Of a stretch of 64,000 bases of DNA, positions 60,961 through 64,000 are shown piece by piece. The notes under the pieces were generated by a model. That model was given only the letters and a program-made list of their open reading frames with translations, did not search any database and was not told where the DNA came from. This stretch comes from Antedon bifida. Its lineage: Eukaryota; Echinodermata; Crinoidea; Comatulida; Antedonidae. Made by a program: the position numbers and the translations under genes. Each line of letters begins with the position of its first letter. Position 1 is the stretch's first letter. Where the stretch lies: NCBI GenBank assembly GCA_963402885.1, contig OY727102.1, forward strand, positions 620,001 through 684,000, in the 5' to 3' direction.

Positions 60961-61105
60961 TCATAACCATCATCATCTCATAATCATCATCGTCTCATAA
61001 TCGTCACCGTCATCGTCACCGGCATCTCATCATCTCATCATCATCATCTCATAATCATCATAATCATCATCATCATTATCATCATCATCATTATCATCAT
61101 GCTTA
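60805..61105. repeat. (ATC)n microsatellite tract
   Basis: Long runs of CAT/ATC with interruptions (CATCTCATAA, TCGTCACCGTC). The plus-strand frame that reads as poly-histidine is only this repeat. Confidence 0.95.
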
Positions 61106-62084
61106 TTTTGTTGTTATCACCTTATCACCTCTCAACATTACATAATCCAAGCGCCTGCACCTACCCACCCTTTTTGATAGCAAAAATTAAATTGTGAACT
61201 ACTTTTTAATATCTATTTTGGACATACTAATTACAATTATGATATATGTAATAACGTTCTCTGGTTTACAAAATCCTGGATCCTCCACCTCTGTTATTCA
61301 TAACTAAAATAAGTAACATAGAGCCAATATGGATTTCTTTTATGACCAAACTATTTGCAGTAAACATGCCAGCAATAATTCAACTCTTTTTTTTTATTAA
61401 TGCTATAATATAATTGAAAATATTGTTAATCAAATGTTATTGTTTTAAGAGGTCATGGAGATATTTCAACATTTTCTTTATGGTATGTTTGTCATTTATA
61501 TAACAATTTATTTTGATCAAAAGAAGAATAATAGAGTGAGATGAAATAATAATTTCAAAACTATGATTTGATCTGTGAATCAGATCTAGAAGTTTGAACC
61601 AAAGTAAATAACACACCATTCATTTATGTAGTTTGATCTAGTTTGTGTGAAGATCAACATTTGCAGTAATAGTCCAGTTCCCTATGTATTTTCGTGTGCA
61701 AATCATGGGGAAAGTGTAAACATTGCGTTTTATGAATATTTGAAGCATGCTGGTTATAAAAACTCATGTTGTCAAATTTCTAAAATTCGTCTTTGACCTC
61801 TGACCTCAATTTGAATACTTTGACCCATTGAAAACAAAATGGTCATATCTTTGCAACGCTTAGATTAAATGAAATAATTTTAGTGTCAAATTATTTAGAA
61901 GATGCATATTAATATTCGTTCTAATGGAAAAGTTTGTCCAAAACAACTATTTATTTATTGATATAATTTCAAAGGAAAATTACTGAAAAATGACAATGCT
62001 GTGGGTATCATTGGCTGGATCTCAATGAAGATACAAAATAAAATAATCAAAAAGCTGAATCAAAACGATAAAGTAAAACAGCCA

Positions 62085-62135
62085 GAAAAGTTAGCAGAGC
62101 TTTCGGGCAACACTAGCCCTTCATCAGTGCATTTA
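62085..62135 (-). other. Retroelement-like CTGATGA...GAAA hairpin motif
   Basis: The minus strand reads CACTGATGAAGGGCTAGTGT and then TGCCCGAAAGCTC: CTGATGA, a GGGC/GCCC stem and GAAA, the order of a hammerhead ribozyme core. Outer stems are not convincing. Such motifs are known at ends of Penelope-like elements. No protein remains next to it. Confidence 0.35.
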
Positions 62136-62808
62136 TTAATATCATGATGTTTATTTGACTTTTGTTTAGTATTTGTCTCTTAGAATGACAAGAGGTTATT
62201 TATTATTATGCTATATAAATGCATTATGAAATCTTGAGTTTTGTTACATAAGATGTTTATTTTAACGTTAGTTATTTGTGTCCTTCAGGAAGTCCTAAAC
62301 TTTATTTTCTTTGTGTAGGACTTATATATAAATTTATTAATAATGATATATTCATATTGTTTAAAGCTTTTATTACAGAAAAGGATGTTAACATTATTTT
62401 ATAGTGTAACACATGTCAATTACACATTGGTTATAAAGTTTAAACTTTTCTGTTTACAGAAAGTAAAGAAACCATGCTATAAGAGGAAATGAAACCAATA
62501 TTATAGTTTTCATTTGATAAATTATCTCTTTAATTAGTTTCAGTTTGAGTTTTTTTGCAGAATACTATGTAGGAGTATATCACATGATGTGCACGTTCTT
62601 TCCATTTGGTCTATTCATTATTACCTTTTTGTATTTTTGTTTATTTCTTTCAGATATAGTAATACTAGTAGTGCGGCTATCGCACATTTTCTACATTTAA
62701 TCATTGTTCTTTTAGTTCATTTAGTCCATCTATCCATTCATTATCTGTCTGTCTGTTCATCTCTTTGATTATTCATCCAGTACTCTATCTATCCAATAGT
62801 AGTATTGC

Positions 62809-62942
62809 GAGTGAGTGGCCTGGCGTTTAAGTAGGAGGTTACCCCAATGTACTAGTTCACACACAGCCACTGGGCCCTCTGAGAGAACAGTCTTAGACTG
62901 GAGAGGCTACCCAGTATAAAGAATAAATAATAAATAAAATAA
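62809..62942 (+). mobile_element. Internally deleted copy of the 6124 SINE
   Basis: GAGTGAGTGGCC of the head runs directly into AGGAGGTTACCCCAATGTAC, CACTGGGCCCTCTGAGAGA and CTACCCAGTATAAAG with an (AAT)n tail. About 150 bases between head and body are missing compared with 6124-6447. Confidence 0.75.
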
Positions 62943-63850
62943 TATTTTATTTGTTTGTTCATTGAACCATAAACATTTTTATTTCATAGTAAATTCATTA
63001 TAAATAATAATTATTGTTTTAAATTGTAAAAACCTGACCCTCAAACAATGTGCTAGATTTTCTGAAAGAACAAGCGACCAAAGGTTTGTAACCTTTAAAC
63101 CTCTCACTTGGCAATTTACTGCTGCTGCTACATAGATAACTGGAAAACATACTTCTTTATTTTATTATTTTAAGAAATTTAATATTTTAACAGGAAATAT
63201 TTCTCAGAATAATTAATTTTTAAAGTAATAATTAATTAAATATAATTATTATCCAGTATATTACCTATAAACTCCGAATACCAGTTTCTTTCCATTCAAT
63301 AACACAAGGTGCTAGCTTATTCATATTATAATTACACACTAAGCAACATAAGGTAATAAAATACAAATTTACATTTTTTTTTTCAAAACAAAACATATTT
63401 ATCATTTTATGACCTTATATGGTTCAATTCTTGGTGGTTGCAATCACAAGCAATTTTATGATTGAAATTATAATGAGTTTGTCTTCAATACCTCATTAAA
63501 TATTCCCTGAATAATGTATAGCAGGATTGTGACTCTTAGAGTGGTTGATTTTAATACAATGGAATAACAATATTGAATCACATTCAATATTATTATACAA
63601 ATACCAGTATTTTTACTAAAAAATGAACTTGAATCATTGCAGAATGAAAAATATAAACATTATCTCAGTAAAAATAGACGAATTAACTACCCAATGAAAT
63701 TTCAAGCAGATTAGTATTATGTTTTACTTATATTTTATTTATTTTTTAAAATCTTGCATAAGATATTTCTATTTGAAGGCAAGGACAATTTTTATCAGTG
63801 TATCAAAAATAAAATTAGCAAAAAACACAAGCAAAAAATTCAGTGTAATT
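62943..63850. other. AT-rich stretch
   Basis: Apart from a few A or T runs I see nothing in it. Confidence 0.5.
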
Positions 63851-63851
63851 T

Positions 63852-63981
63852 TTTACTTGTCTACATCAACCTTTATGTGACAACAAAATGTGATGTGCCC
63901 ATATATGGACAAGATGATATCACTACCATATTTAGGCACACCTTTGTTGTCAAACAGTTTTATAGTGTAGACAGAGCTTTA
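63852..63981. mobile_element. MITE of the AGCTCTGTCTACACTA family, near-complete copy
   Basis: The left end TTGTCTACATCAAC is decayed and the right end TATAGTGTAGACAGAGCTTT intact. The interior has GATGTGCCCATATATGGACA and ATCACTACCATATTTAGGC. At about 130 bp it is the best guide to the family's full length. Confidence 0.7.
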
Positions 63982-64000
63982 GATTATCTATTATTGCTAA

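Larger units (their letters stand above)
41113..64000 (+). other. Proposed intron 2 of the long-intron gene, continuing past the window
   Basis: No further exon with matching phase and both splice signals was found. Apart from the repeats and islands listed, the stretches 43480-44700, 44800-46000, 46300-47000, 47350-48030, 49850-52050, 52200-54500, 57840-59550, 59830-60780 and 61110-62080 are AT-rich and I see nothing in them. Alternatively this is intergenic DNA. Confidence 0.35.

Noticed and set aside
60786-60983. Poly-histidine open frame on the plus strand
   Set aside because: It is the reading of an (ATC)n microsatellite, with no conserved flank or gene context.
62651-62766. Further exon of the long-intron gene after TTTCTTTCAG
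   Set aside because: The frame is open in phase 2, but it runs into low-complexity CATT/ATCC repeats and has no donor.

Overview
The window looks like a piece of an invertebrate nuclear genome, most likely a marine deuterostome and probably an echinoderm. This rests on AT-rich DNA with spliced genes, an NLR-type immune gene with a death-effector-like N-terminus, abundant MITEs and tRNA-derived SINEs, and an over-used TAGGCCTA word. The species cannot be fixed from sequence alone.

Region by region. 1-2.5 kb is AT-rich flank. 2.5-12.3 kb holds one minus-strand NLR gene that I could assemble from splice signals and reading phase: a TATA-like box near 12.21 kb, a short untranslated exon, a tiny start-codon exon (11816-11861), a death-effector-like exon (9754-10287), three related short exons for a Lys/Arg-rich linker (9232-9369, 7293-7415, 7069-7125), and a large NACHT-LRR exon (2718-5420). 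Every internal coding junction is phase 1. Its introns contain a SINE, two minisatellites (one made of perfect hairpin units) and a large foldback element. 12.6-17.0 kb is a nested repeat island: a hAT-type MITE with intact 8-bp target-site duplication, three copies (one inverted) of a composite with two divergent tRNA-like heads, and a 5'-truncated LINE tail.

17.2-18.7 kb holds a complete two-exon plus-strand ADP/ATP translocase gene, the clearest housekeeping gene here. From about 19.3 kb to beyond the window end I propose a second plus-strand gene with very long introns: an 11-base coding start exon at 19758-19768 and a 48-base exon at 41065-41112, both ending in phase 2. I do not recognise the product. 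The remaining 44 kb would be its introns 1 and 2. They contain MITEs, LINE 3' ends, minisatellites (including 48-bp and 102-bp units that stay open as codons), microsatellites and several GC-richer non-repetitive islands that may be regulatory.

How the parts work together: the NLR is a predicted intracellular sensor with an N-terminal death-fold signalling module. The translocase is a mitochondrial inner-membrane carrier with no functional tie to it. No operons, CRISPR arrays or rRNA genes are present. tRNA-like sequences occur only as parts of SINEs.
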